This document shows positions 54,501 through 64,000 of a DNA stretch of 64,000 nucleotides, piece after piece (position 1 is the stretch's first letter; each line of letters begins with the position of its first letter). This DNA comes from Maea johnstoni. Lineage: Eukaryota; Annelida; Polychaeta; Spionida; Magelonidae. A model generated the notes under the pieces. It saw only the letters and a list, made by a program, of their open reading frames with translations, had not been told where the DNA came from and did not search any database. The stretch covers positions 9,278,565-9,342,564 of the forward strand of contig OZ012690.1 of NCBI GenBank assembly GCA_963942565.1, in the 5' to 3' direction. Both the position numbers and the translations under genes were made by a program.

Positions 54501-57500
54501 GGACACCCTTTATAATACCAGATACACTCAATACAGGGCACCCTCACACAGGACACCCTTTATAATACCAGATACACTCAATACAGGGCACCCTCACACA
54601 GGACACCCTTTATAATACCAGATACACTCAATACAGGGCACCCTCACACAGGACACCCTTTATAATACCAGATACACTCAATACAGGGCACCCTCACACA
54701 GGGCACCCTTTATAATACCAGGTACACTCAATACAGGGCACCCTCACACAGGACACCCTTTATAATACCAGATACACTCAATACAGGGCACCCTCACACA
54801 GGACACCCTTTATAATACCTGATACACTCAATACAGGGCACCCTCACACAGGACACCCTTTATAATACCTGATACACTCAATACAGGGCACCCTCACACA
54901 GGACACCCTTTATAATACCAGATACACTCAATACAGGGCACTCTCACACAGGACACCCTTTATAATACCAGATACACTCAATACAGGGCACCCTCACACA
55001 GGACACCCTTTATAATACCAGGCACACTCAATACAGGGCACCCTCACACAGGACACCCTTTATAATACCAGGTACACTCAATACAGGGCACCCTCACACA
55101 GGACACCCTTTATAATACCTGATACACTCAATACAGGGCACTCTCACACAGGACGCCCTTTATAATACCAGATACACTCAATACAGGGCACCCTCACACA
55201 GGACACCCTTTATAATACCAGGTACACTCAATACAGGGCACTCTCACACAGGACACCCTTTATAATACCAGGTACACTCAATACAGGGCACCCTCACACA
55301 GGACACCCTTTATAATACCAGGTACACTCAATACAGGGCACCCTTTATAATACCAGGTACACTCAATACAGGGCACCCTCACACAGAACACCCTTTGTAA
55401 TACCAGGTACACTCAATACAGGGCACCCTCACACAGGACACCCTTTGTAATACCAGGTACACTCAATACAGGGCACCCTCACACAGGACACCCTTTATAA
55501 TACCAGGTACACTCAATACAGGGCACCCTCACACATAACACCCTTTATAATAGCAGATACACTCAATACAGGGCACCCTCACACAGGACACCCTTTGTAA
55601 TACCAGATACACTCAATACAGGGCACCCTCACACAGGACACCCTTTATAATACCAGATACACTCAATACAGGGCACCCTCACACAGGACGCCCTTTATAA
55701 TACCAGATACACTCAATACAGGGCACCCTCACACAGGACACCCTTTATAATACCAGGTACACTCAATACAGGGCACCCTCACACAGGACACCCTTTATAA
55801 TACCAGATACACTCAATACAGGGCACCCTCACACAGGACACCCTTTATAATACCAGGTACACTCAATACAGGGCACCCTCACACAGGACACCCTTTATAA
55901 TACCAGATACACTCAATACAGGGCACCCTCACACAGGACACCCTTTATAATACCTGATACACTCAATACAGGGCACCCTCACACAGGACGCCCTTTATAA
56001 TACCAGGTACACTCAATACAGGGCACCCTCACTCAGGATACCCTTTATAATACCAGGTACACTCAATACAGGGCACCCTCACACAGGACACCCTTTATAA
56101 TACCAGATACACTCAATACAGGGCACCCTCACACAGGACACCCTTTATAATACCAGGTACACTCAATACAGGGCACCCTCACACAGGATACCCTTTATAA
56201 TACCAGGTACACTCAATACAGGGCACCCTCACACAGGACACCCTTTGTAATACCAGATACACTCAATACAGGGCACCCTCACACAGGACACCCTTTATAA
56301 TACGCGATACACTCAATAGAGGGCACCCTCATACAGGACACCCTTTATAATACCAGGCACACTCAATACAGGGCACCCTCACACAGGACACCCTTTGTTA
56401 TACCAGGCACACTCAATACAGGGCACCCTCTAACAGGACACCCTTTATAATACCAGGCACACTCAATACAGGGCACCCTCACACAGGATACCCTTTATAA
56501 TACCAGATACACCCAATACAGGGCACCCTCACACAGGACACCCTTTGTTATACCAGGCACACTCAATACAGGGCACCCTCTAACAGGACACCCTTTATAA
56601 TACCAGGCACACTCAATACAGGGCACCCTCACACAGGACACCCTTTATAATACCAGGCACACTCAATACAGGGCACCCTCACACAGGACACCCTTTATAA
56701 TACCAGATACACCCAATACAGGGCACCCTCACACAGGACACCCTTTATAATACCAGATACACTCAATACAGGGCACCCTCACACAGGACACCCTTTATAA
56801 TACCAGGTACACTCAATACAGGGCACCCTCACACAGGACACCCTTTATAATACCAGATACACTCAATACAGGGCACCCTCACACAGGACACCCTTTATAA
56901 TACCAGATACACTCAATACAGGGCACCCTCACACAGGACACCCTTTATAATACCAGATACACTCACTACAGGGCACCCTCACACAGGACACCCTTTATAA
57001 TACCAGATACACTCAATACAGGGCACCCTCACACAGGACACCCTTTATAATACCAGATACACTCAATACAGGGCACCCTCACACAGGACACCCTTTATAA
57101 TACCAGATACACTCAATACAGGGCACCCTCACACAGGACACCCTTTATAATACCAGATACACTCAATACAGGGCACCCTCACACAGGACACCCTTTATAA
57201 TACCAGGTACACTCAATACAGGGCACCCTCACACAGGACACCCTTTATAATACCAGATACACTCAATACAGGGCACCCTCACACAGGACACCCTTTATAA
57301 TACCAGATACACTCAATACAGGGCACCCTCACACAGGACGCCCTTTGTAATACCAGGTACACTCAATACAGGGCACCCTCACACAGGACACCCTTTATAA
57401 TACCAGATACACTCAATACAGGGCACCCTCACACAGGACACCCTTTATAATACCAGATACACTCAATACAGGGCACCCTCACACAGGACACCCTTTATAA

Positions 57501-59628
57501 TACCAGATACAGTCAATACAGGGCACCCTTACACAGGACGCCCTTTATAATACCAGATACACTCAATACAGGGCACCCTCACACAGGACACCCTTTATAA
57601 TACCAGATACACTCAATACAGGGCACCCTCACACAGGACACCCTTTATAATACCAGATACACTCAATACAGGGCACCCTCACACAGGACGCCCTTTATAA
57701 TACCAGATACACTCAATACAGGGCACCCTCACACAGGACACCCTTTATAATACCAGATACACTCAATACAGGGCACCCTCACACAGGACACCCTTTATAA
57801 TACCAGATACACTCAATACAGGGCACCCTCACACAGGACGCCCTTTATAATACCAGGTACACTCAATACAGGGCACCCTCACACAGGACACCCTTTATAA
57901 TACCTGATACACTCAATACAGGGCACCCTTACACAGGACACCCTTTATAATACCAGATACACTCAATACAGGGCACCCTCACACAGGACACCCTTTATAA
58001 TACCTGATACACTCAATACAGGGCACCCTCACACAGGACACCCTTTATAATACCTGATACACTCAATACAGGGCACCCTCACACAGGACGCCCTTTATAA
58101 TACCAGATACACTCAATACAGGGCACCCTCACACAGGACACCCTTTATTATACCTGATACACTCAATACAGGGCACTCTCACACAGGACACCCTTTATAA
58201 TACCAGATACACTCAATACAGGGCACCCTCACACAGGACACCCTTTATAATACCAGATACACTCAATACAGGGCACTCTCACACAGGACGCCCTTTATAA
58301 TACCAGATACACTCAATACAGGGCACCCTCACACAGGACGCCCTTTGTAATACCAGGTACACTCAATACAGGGCACCCTCACACAGGACACCCTTTATAA
58401 TACCAGATACACTCAATACAGGGCACCCTCACACAGGACACCCTTTATAATACCAGATACACTCAATACAGGGCACCCTCACACAGGACACCCTTTATAA
58501 TACCAGATACACTCAATACAGGGCACCCTCACACAGGACGCCCTTTGTAATACCAGGTACACTCAATACAGGGCACCCTCACACAGGACACCCTTTATAA
58601 TACCAGATACACTCAATACAGGGCACCCTCACACAGGACACCCTTTATAATACCAGATACACTCAATACAGGGCACCCTCACACAGGACACCCTTTATAA
58701 TACCAGATACACTCAATACAGGGCACCCTCACACAGGACACCCTTTATAATACCAGGTACACTCAATACAGGGCACCCTCACACAGGACACCCTTTATAA
58801 TACCAGATACACTCAATACAGGGCACCCTCACACAGGACACCCTTTATAATACCAGGTACACTCAATACAGGGCACCCTCACACAGGACACCCTTTATAA
58901 TACCAGATACACTCAATACAGGGCACCCTCACACAGGACGCCCTTTATAATACCAGATACACTCAATACAGGGCACCCTCACACAGGACACCCTTTATAA
59001 TACCAGATACACTCAATACAGGACACCCTCACACAGGACACCCTTTGGTATACCAGGTACACTCAATACAGGGCACCCTCACACAGGACACCCTTTATAA
59101 TACCAGGCACACTCAATACAGGGCACCCTCACACAGGACACCCTTTATAATACCAGGTACACTCAATACAGGGCACCCTCACACAGGACACCCTTTATAA
59201 TACCTGATACACTCAATACAGGGCACCCTCACACAGGACACCCTTTATAATACCAGGCACACTCAATACAGGGCACCCTCACACAGGACACCCTTTATGA
59301 TACCAGATAGACTCAATACAGGGCACCCTCACACAGGACACCCTTTATAATACCAGGCACACTCAATACAGGGCACCCTCACACAGGACACCCTTTATAA
59401 TACCAGATACACTCCATACAGGGCACCCTCACACAGGACACTCTTTATAATACCAGATACACTCAATACAGGGCACCCTCACACAGGACACCCTTTATAA
59501 TACCAGATACACTCAATACAGGGCACCCTCACACAGGACACCCTTTATAATACCAGGCACACTCAATACAGGGCACCCTCACACAGGACACCCTTTATAA
59601 TACCAGGCACACTCAATACAGGGCACCC
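51545..59628. repeat. 8.1-kb minisatellite, about 162 units of 50 bp
   Basis: The unit contains ACAGGGCACCCTCACACAGG then ACACCCTTTATAATACCAG and ATACACTCAAT. Its two halves share ACAGG(G/A)CACCCT, so it probably arose from a shorter unit. By my count there are about 158 units of 50 bp, three of 46 bp (near 53630, 53770 and 53925) and one of 35 bp (near 55330). The leftmost units carry TTTGTAATAC and most interior ones TTTATAATAC. No frame stays open, and there are no spacers between identical repeats as in a CRISPR. Confidence 0.98.
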
Positions 59629-59669
59629 ATTTTAGTAGTGTCCTCCTATCTCTAGAGTTGTCCCACTCA

Positions 59670-59740
59670 AACAGCTTTTGCTTCAATATTTTACCAAAAT
59701 TGACATTCTGTTTTGGCCCCTGTGAGAATAAACGGGTTAA
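59670..59740 (-). mobile_element. Family B right-end fragment
   Basis: GCTTCAATATTTTACCAAAA through TCTGTTTTGGCCCCTGTGAG to AATAAACGGGTTAA, directly after the large minisatellite. Confidence 0.7.
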
Positions 59741-59887
59741 GTGACAGCATACCGCCATGCTGGATGATCTAACGATTCAGTTGCCCCCATACCCCATCTC
59801 CACCCCCAGGGCAACTATCAGGGCAACCATCTCCACCCCCAGGGCAACCATCAGGGCAGCCAGGGCAGCAATGCTGAACATGCTGCT

Positions 59888-60207
59888 GAGGACTCAACGC
59901 TAACTCAAAATGTACTGGCCCTGTAGGAGCAGTAAAACCTAGGATCTACTGGTCCTGCAAACCTTTTACTGGTCCTACAATTTTTTCATTAGCATAACAA
60001 GAAAAAACATTGCATGAAATTCACCGACTACGTTTAAAAAAAATAAAAAATTCTTCATTTATTTAAAAAATATTTGAGGACATTCCTGTGGGTAAACTTG
60101 TTAACAAGAATGTTCCCTAACGTTTACTGGCCCTTTTGGACCAGTTGAGGTCTTTTGTAACTGGCCGGTTATTTCTGGGAATTTTTACTGGCCTTGCTGG
60201 ATACTTA
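59888..60207 (-). mobile_element. CAGGG-family MITE type x, copy 4, diverged
   Basis: GAGGACTCAACGCTAACTC at the left, then colinear with copies 1-3 through ACTGGTCCTGCAAACC and GGACCAGTTGAGGTC to TTTTTACTGGCC. The far end is lost where a family B-like element begins. No duplication can be read. Confidence 0.8.
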
Positions 60208-60640
60208 GCCCAACCATCCCTGTAGTGACCAAAACTGCATTATCATTTATTTGATAATATCTCTAACAAAAGTAATTTTCTGGAAATATTTGATGAAGAT
60301 ATTTTGATCATGATACAAACTAATTACTCTCTTTCAAATGCTTCCCAATGGGTTATGATTCATTCCAAAGTTATTTCCAAAAGTGCCATAGTTCCAGTCA
60401 AGTAATTATCCGGGTGATTTTTTTGGATAATATTTGACAAAGAAATAATGATCATTAACTAACTACTCTTTTTCGAATGTTTTTAAATTTATGATTCATT
60501 TCGAAGTTATTTTCAAAAGTGTCATAGGTGCAGTCAAGTAATTATACGGGCGATTTTCGGAAAATATTTGATGAACAAATAATGATCATTTATATTAAAC
60601 TAACTACTCTCAAGTAATTATCCGGGCATGAACAGGTTAA
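60208..60640 (+). mobile_element. B-variant element with internal tandem duplication
   Basis: Starts near CCCAACCATCCCTGTAGTG and ends GGGCATGAACAGGTTAA. A block containing AATATTTGA, ATAATGATCATTA and CAAGTAATTATCCGGG occurs two to three times, so the element has expanded internally. Its terminal TTAA was used by the family A element at 60637. Confidence 0.7.
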
Positions 60641-60848
60641 CCCTTCAAACGCTGAGGCTACTTTTGTCCAAAACATAAGGATGCAAAGATGTTAGAAAGC
60701 CATCTCACCCTGTCATGTTGGTATTCATTGGATAGTTCCCTCCGAGTACTCTCAGATGAGTACCCATGTGCCAGGGCTTCAATCATTTTCAGGCTTTTTT
60801 GCATCATTTTGCATTGGCCAAATAAGCCACTGGCAGCATAAGGGTTAA
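60637..60848 (-). mobile_element. Family A MITE with an empty-site counterpart
   Basis: TTAACCCTTCAAACGCTGAG to AGCATAAGGGTTAA. Left flank CATGAACAGG and right flank TTGACTGTTC join as ACATTAACAGGTTAAATGAC at about 61038-61057, an unoccupied paralogous site. Confidence 0.92.
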
Positions 60849-61052
60849 TTGACTGTTCGCTCAATTAGCGATAAAATTAGCAATTGCAGCTATTAGGTCT
60901 CTCCACTATAAATGAAGAAAAATTGATTATTTATTAACTAACTCCTCTTTTCTAAATGTTTCCCAATTTATGATTCATTCCAAAGTTATTTTCAAAAGTA
61001 TCGTAGGTTCAGGTGACTAAGTCAAGCAATTATCCGGACATTAACAGGTTAA
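60849..61052 (+). mobile_element. B-variant remnant carrying the empty TTAA site
   Basis: TTTCCCAATTTATGATTCAT, CCAAAGTTATTTTCAAAAGT and CAAGCAATTATCCGGACATT match the right part of 60208-60640, ending ACAGGTTAA. Confidence 0.7.
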
Positions 61053-61256
61053 ATGACTGTTCTGTCAATTTGCGGTAAAATTAGCCATAGCATCTATTAT
61101 GTCTCTCTGCTGCACATGACATGGGGCACGTTTCATGCTCCATTGATCTGGTTCAGTAAATGCTCTATTCTAGTTCATCTGAACATACAGTCATCATGTA
61201 GAACAAACATCCACCAGAATAGCAGGAGTTATCAAACACATGTACTAACGCTGTTT

Positions 61257-61298
61257 TTAACCCATTAATGCTGACAGCAAACAAATGCAATCTAAGGT
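61257..61298 (+). mobile_element. Family B left-end fragment
   Basis: TTAACCCATTAATGCTGACA followed by about 20 bp, then interrupted by the CAGGG-type element at 61299. Confidence 0.65.
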
Positions 61299-61465
61299 CA
61301 GGGTCGACTTTCCCAGGGGCATATGCCCCTAGATTTTGCTGTGGGCCCCTAGATTTTAGGGGCCTAAAATAGTATCACAATCACCAGAAATCCAGTTTTT
61401 GACCACTTATTTTTATCAAAAGTCCTTTTCGGGCCCCTAACCTGAAATCTAAGTGTCAGACCCTG
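61299..61465 (-). mobile_element. CAGGG-family MITE type z, copy 5
   Basis: CAGGGTCGACTTTCCC to AAGTGTCAGACCCTG in reverse, exact AAGGT flanks (61294-61298 and 61466-61470). A family A element begins only eight bases further on. Confidence 0.92.
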
Positions 61466-61472
61466 AAGGTGC

Positions 61473-61685
61473 TTAACCCTTATGCTGGTGGTTGCTAGTT
61501 TTGCCATAAAAAATGATGCATAAACATGAAAGAAATGACTGTAACCCTGGCACTTGGGTACTCATCTGAGAGTACTGAGTGAGGGCTATCTAATGAATAC
61601 CAACATGTCAGGGTTTAGATGGTTTTCAAAAATCTTTGCGTCCTTGTGCTTTGGACGAAAGTTGCCTCAGCATCGGAAGGGTATA
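61473..61685 (+). mobile_element. Family A MITE
   Basis: TTAACCCTTATGCTGGTGG to GCATCGGAAGGGTATA; the right TTAA is mutated. Confidence 0.85.
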
Positions 61686-61799
61686 TAGTTGGGAAGATAT
61701 TGAAGGAAGAAAAGTGATTTAGAACAATTATTGACCAATAACTCTTGAAGTATTTTACAACATCAGTAATCAAAAGTTATTGTTATACCTCACCCTATG

Positions 61800-62030
61800 C
61801 TAACCCATTAACACTCAGAGCAGCCAAAACAGGCCTGACTATTTTGTTGATATTTTCCTCACAAAAGCGTTTTTAACAAAAATATTTGAAGGAGAAATGT
61901 TTATCAGAATATTACCAACAACTCTCCTTCAAATATTTTGTGAGAATTTGCTTTATTTCCATGTTATTTTCAAAAGTTTGAAAGTAGCAGACGATACTTT
62001 CCTGGGGAACTCTGAAAGAAAATGGGTTAA
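61800..62030 (+). mobile_element. Family B MITE
   Basis: CTAACCCATTAACACTCAGA to CTGAAAGAAAATGGGTTAA, closely similar to the 23633 copy. Confidence 0.88.
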
Positions 62031-62469
62031 GAGTCATTTAATAATTCACCCTATCAGCCAGAAAGAGTGGAATAATTACACATTTGATTTATAAAACCGG
62101 GTGAAATGTGTTGGGCCGGTTGACAACTAACTATTAGTCAATCTGAAATAACAATGGCACTAGCTTGCCGAAACATTAATCAGGTGGTTGCAAGAGTTCT
62201 TCAACGGATATGGCTATTGCAATTATAGTTTTAAGCACACTGCATGGTTCACTGGTGCACCGATTTATTAGCTGGTTTATTAAATGAATGATGCCGCTAA
62301 ACATCGAAATCAGCTCTGGTCCTGTCTCACGATTTTGACGCTTGTTAGGCCTATAAAATGTTCGGCATAACAACACAGCTATTGCCTGTCTTGTTGGTGG
62401 ATAGTGCAGATTATCACCCCTCGAAGGGAATTATTTCCCTCGGGCGTTGCCCTCGGAAAATAATTCATT
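62031..62469. other. No recognised feature
   Basis: Unique-looking sequence; near 62416-62475 CCCTCGAAGGGAATTATTTC and CGGAAAATAATTCATTCTCG form an imperfect inverted pair. Confidence 0.4.
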
Positions 62470-62572
62470 CTCGGGGTTAGGGCTGCATACCGCTAAGGGT
62501 GAAGCGGTACGGTACCATAACCGGTATCGTCGAAACGATACGGTATTGTATCGGTACTGCTATCGGTATCTT

Positions 62573-62604
62573 GAACTACGCTAAGTACACACTTAGCGTA
62601 GTTC
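62573..62604. repeat. Perfect 14-bp hairpin
   Basis: GAACTACGCTAAGT and ACTTAGCGTAGTTC pair perfectly around an ACAC loop, inside the hAT-type element. Confidence 0.95.
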
Positions 62605-62726
62605 CTGACATAAATCTAAAACGTATTTGTTGTCTGTCAGGATTTTAAAATCCTTCATGTGAAAAATAAACAGTCGTACTTACTGCAGCCGAACTTGTTA
62701 GATCCACATTCTGCTCATTCTTGCTT

Positions 62727-62906
62727 AAGGGTACGATATAGCGGCAAAGCCAGCACCATCGCCGCTACCATCAGTGCCGTGATTCTCATCGCTACCGCGC
62801 AGTGGCACTGTACATCACTACAGCAGCACCACTACGCGGTAACAAAAAGTATCACAACACCAATGGCAGCGGCGACGGCACTAGGTTCGCCGCTATATCG
62901 TACCTT
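62727..62906. mobile_element. Inner MITE with GTACGATATAGCGGC ends
   Basis: AAGGGTACGATATAGCGGC at the left and GCCGCTATATCGTACCTT at the right form an inverted repeat with one extra base. Further out, TACTTACTGCAGCCGAACTT (about 62677) and AAGTTCAGCAACCGTAAGTA (about 62918) also pair. The interior is much more GC-rich than its surroundings. It is probably a separate element inserted in the hAT-type host. Confidence 0.7.
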
Positions 62907-63149
62907 CCAAGTTGACAAGTTCAGCAACCGTAAGTATCACTTTTTACTGAAAATTTTTGTAGTATTAAATATTTGACACAGGTTTGTGTTTTGCAAAATA
63001 CCGATAAGCATACCGTTAAATATTGAAACGAGTATTCACCGGTATTTTGCGAGACGGTATTCGTTACAGTGCTGGTACCGGGTACCGGTGTACAGCCCTA
63101 CTCGGGGTGATAATCTGAACTATCCACCAACAAGCCAGGCAATAACTGT

Positions 63150-63215
63150 TTATTATCCGAAGTATCGTAGATCCAGTACAAATTGTAGAGGTGCTCCTAA
63201 GCATTAATGGGTTAA
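63150..63215 (+). mobile_element. Family B right-end fragment
   Basis: CGAAGTATCGTAGATCCAGT through GCATTAATGGGTTAA. Confidence 0.65.
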
Positions 63216-63732
63216 CTATAATTCAGGTAGCTCTGCAGCATGCTAATTGCCTTTTGTCTCCATAACAACGATTGTCTCCCTAGGAGAAAGTTAGGTCTTT
63301 GTTTACTTGTATGATTGCTTGTGTGATAATATTGACGTTTTTCTGGTAAACTGGGTGTACTATGTTTCAATCTCTCTGTGGTGATGCACTTATAATGGTT
63401 TTAACCCTTTTACTGTTTTCTTCTGAAAGCTTGCACGCTACGAGCTAGCCTAGCCACAAGGCTCTGTTATAATTTTACTTTATTATATATAGAAGCCTGC
63501 ACCTATACTAGATAGGGACTTGTGGCCTACTGTTGGCCATTTAGTTCCCGCAATTGCCACACGAGGGAGATTACAGTAACTTTTTTCAAGTGAGCTCCTA
63601 GTATACTGCAGTGCCATCTATCCACAATGGAAGACATTTAAAAAGGGCCTGGGAGGCAGGCTAGCTACGAGCTAGAACACTCTGTGATGATGCACTTATA
63701 ATGGTTATAACCCATTTACCATATTCCTATGT
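63216..63732. repeat. Short direct repeat in otherwise unrecognised sequence
   Basis: GATGCACTTATAATGGTT occurs at about 63382 and 63686 with GCTACGAGCTAG nearby in both. The intervening sequence is not recognised. Confidence 0.55.
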
Positions 63733-63940
63733 TTAACCCTTATGCTGCTGCTGGCTAATTTGGCCAATACAAAATGATGCAAAAAAAATGAAAAATGACT
63801 GAAACGCTGGCAAATGGGTACTCTTATGAGAGTACTCAGCTATCCAATGAATACCAACATGACAGGGTTTGAATGGTTTTCAAAAATCTTTGCGTCCTTG
63901 TGCTTTGGAGGAATGTTGGCCTCAGCATCGGAAGGGTTTA
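63733..63940 (+). mobile_element. Family A MITE
   Basis: TTAACCCTTATGCTGCTGC to GCATCGGAAGGGTTTA. The left TTAA is intact and the right has one change. The last 60 bases of the window are unrecognised, though GGGCACGT at about 63941 resembles the end of the 709-1155 element. Confidence 0.87.
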
Positions 63941-64000
63941 GGGCACGTACGGGTAACAGGTCAGGATAAAAATTCAGCTGAGGGGGTATTGGCAATCCTC

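Larger units (their letters stand above)
62478..63100. mobile_element. hAT-type element with 8-bp duplication and a GC-rich core
   Basis: TAGGGCTGCATACCGC to CGGTGTACAGCCCTA with exact CTCGGGGT flanks (62470-62477 and 63101-63108). The subterminal regions are packed with GGTACGGTACC, CGATACGG and GGTACCGGTAC motifs. The core contains a further palindromic element (62668-62940) and a hairpin at 62573-62604. Frames of about 70-105 codons run across it but show no transposase features. Confidence 0.9.

Noticed and set aside
51545-59628. CRISPR-like array of identical repeats
   Set aside because: There are no unique spacers; the whole 50-bp unit is repeated, and the context is eukaryotic.
62659-63207. 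Two frames of 105 and 73 codons
   Set aside because: They lie in a palindrome-rich hAT-type element and show no protein family features.

Overview
The window looks like intergenic or intronic DNA from an animal genome, most likely a marine invertebrate; I cannot name the group. The reasons are the absence of any long conserved reading frame over 64 kb, AT-rich base composition, long di- and trinucleotide microsatellites, tRNA-derived SINEs, and dozens of short non-autonomous DNA transposons (MITEs). I recognise no complete protein-coding gene. The longer open frames are translations of microsatellites, minisatellites or MITEs.

Two MITE families that insert at TTAA dominate. Family A (about 210 bp, TTAACCCTTATGCTG... 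to ...GGAAGGGTTAA) has roughly 22 full or partial copies. Family B (about 230 bp, TTAACCCATTAATGC... to ...GGGTTAA, with an internal AATATTTGAAGGAG palindrome) has roughly 25. TTAA targets and CCC termini fit piggyBac-type mobilisation. A second layer is hAT-like. Six 360-620 bp elements with TAGGG-type ends have 8-bp target duplications (one with a single mismatch). Three related families with CAGGG(C/T)TCGAC-type ends mostly have exact 5-bp duplications. At least eight further inverted-repeat families are present, along with a foldback family (C) with arms of about 290 bp and two SINE types. Several elements are nested, and two sites can be compared with an empty version inside the window.

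Layout: 1-5 kb holds a long-TIR MITE, CT arrays and SINEs. 5-15 kb holds a palindromic minisatellite, hAT MITEs, a long AT array and a 26-copy 14-bp array. 15-25 kb is dense in A and B elements. 25-30 kb holds an array of about 15 SINE heads and a satellite with a period of about 168 bp. 30-35 kb holds family C foldbacks and a satellite of about 250 bp punctured by TTAA elements. 35.2-36.4 kb is a CpG-richer stretch, a 96-bp tandem array rich in TAATCC sites and a possible first coding exon ending at a GTAAGT donor. 36-51 kb returns to MITEs and microsatellites. 51.5-59.6 kb is one uninterrupted minisatellite of about 162 units of 50 bp. 59.6-64 kb is again MITE-rich.

The only gene evidence is weak: the possible first exon near 36.35-36.40 kb, a possible small internal exon near 16.3 kb, and a GC-rich island near 48.5 kb. 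If the first is real, the 27 kb downstream would be intron. Copy numbers and boundaries were read by eye; family names rest on termini and target duplications, not on a transposase.
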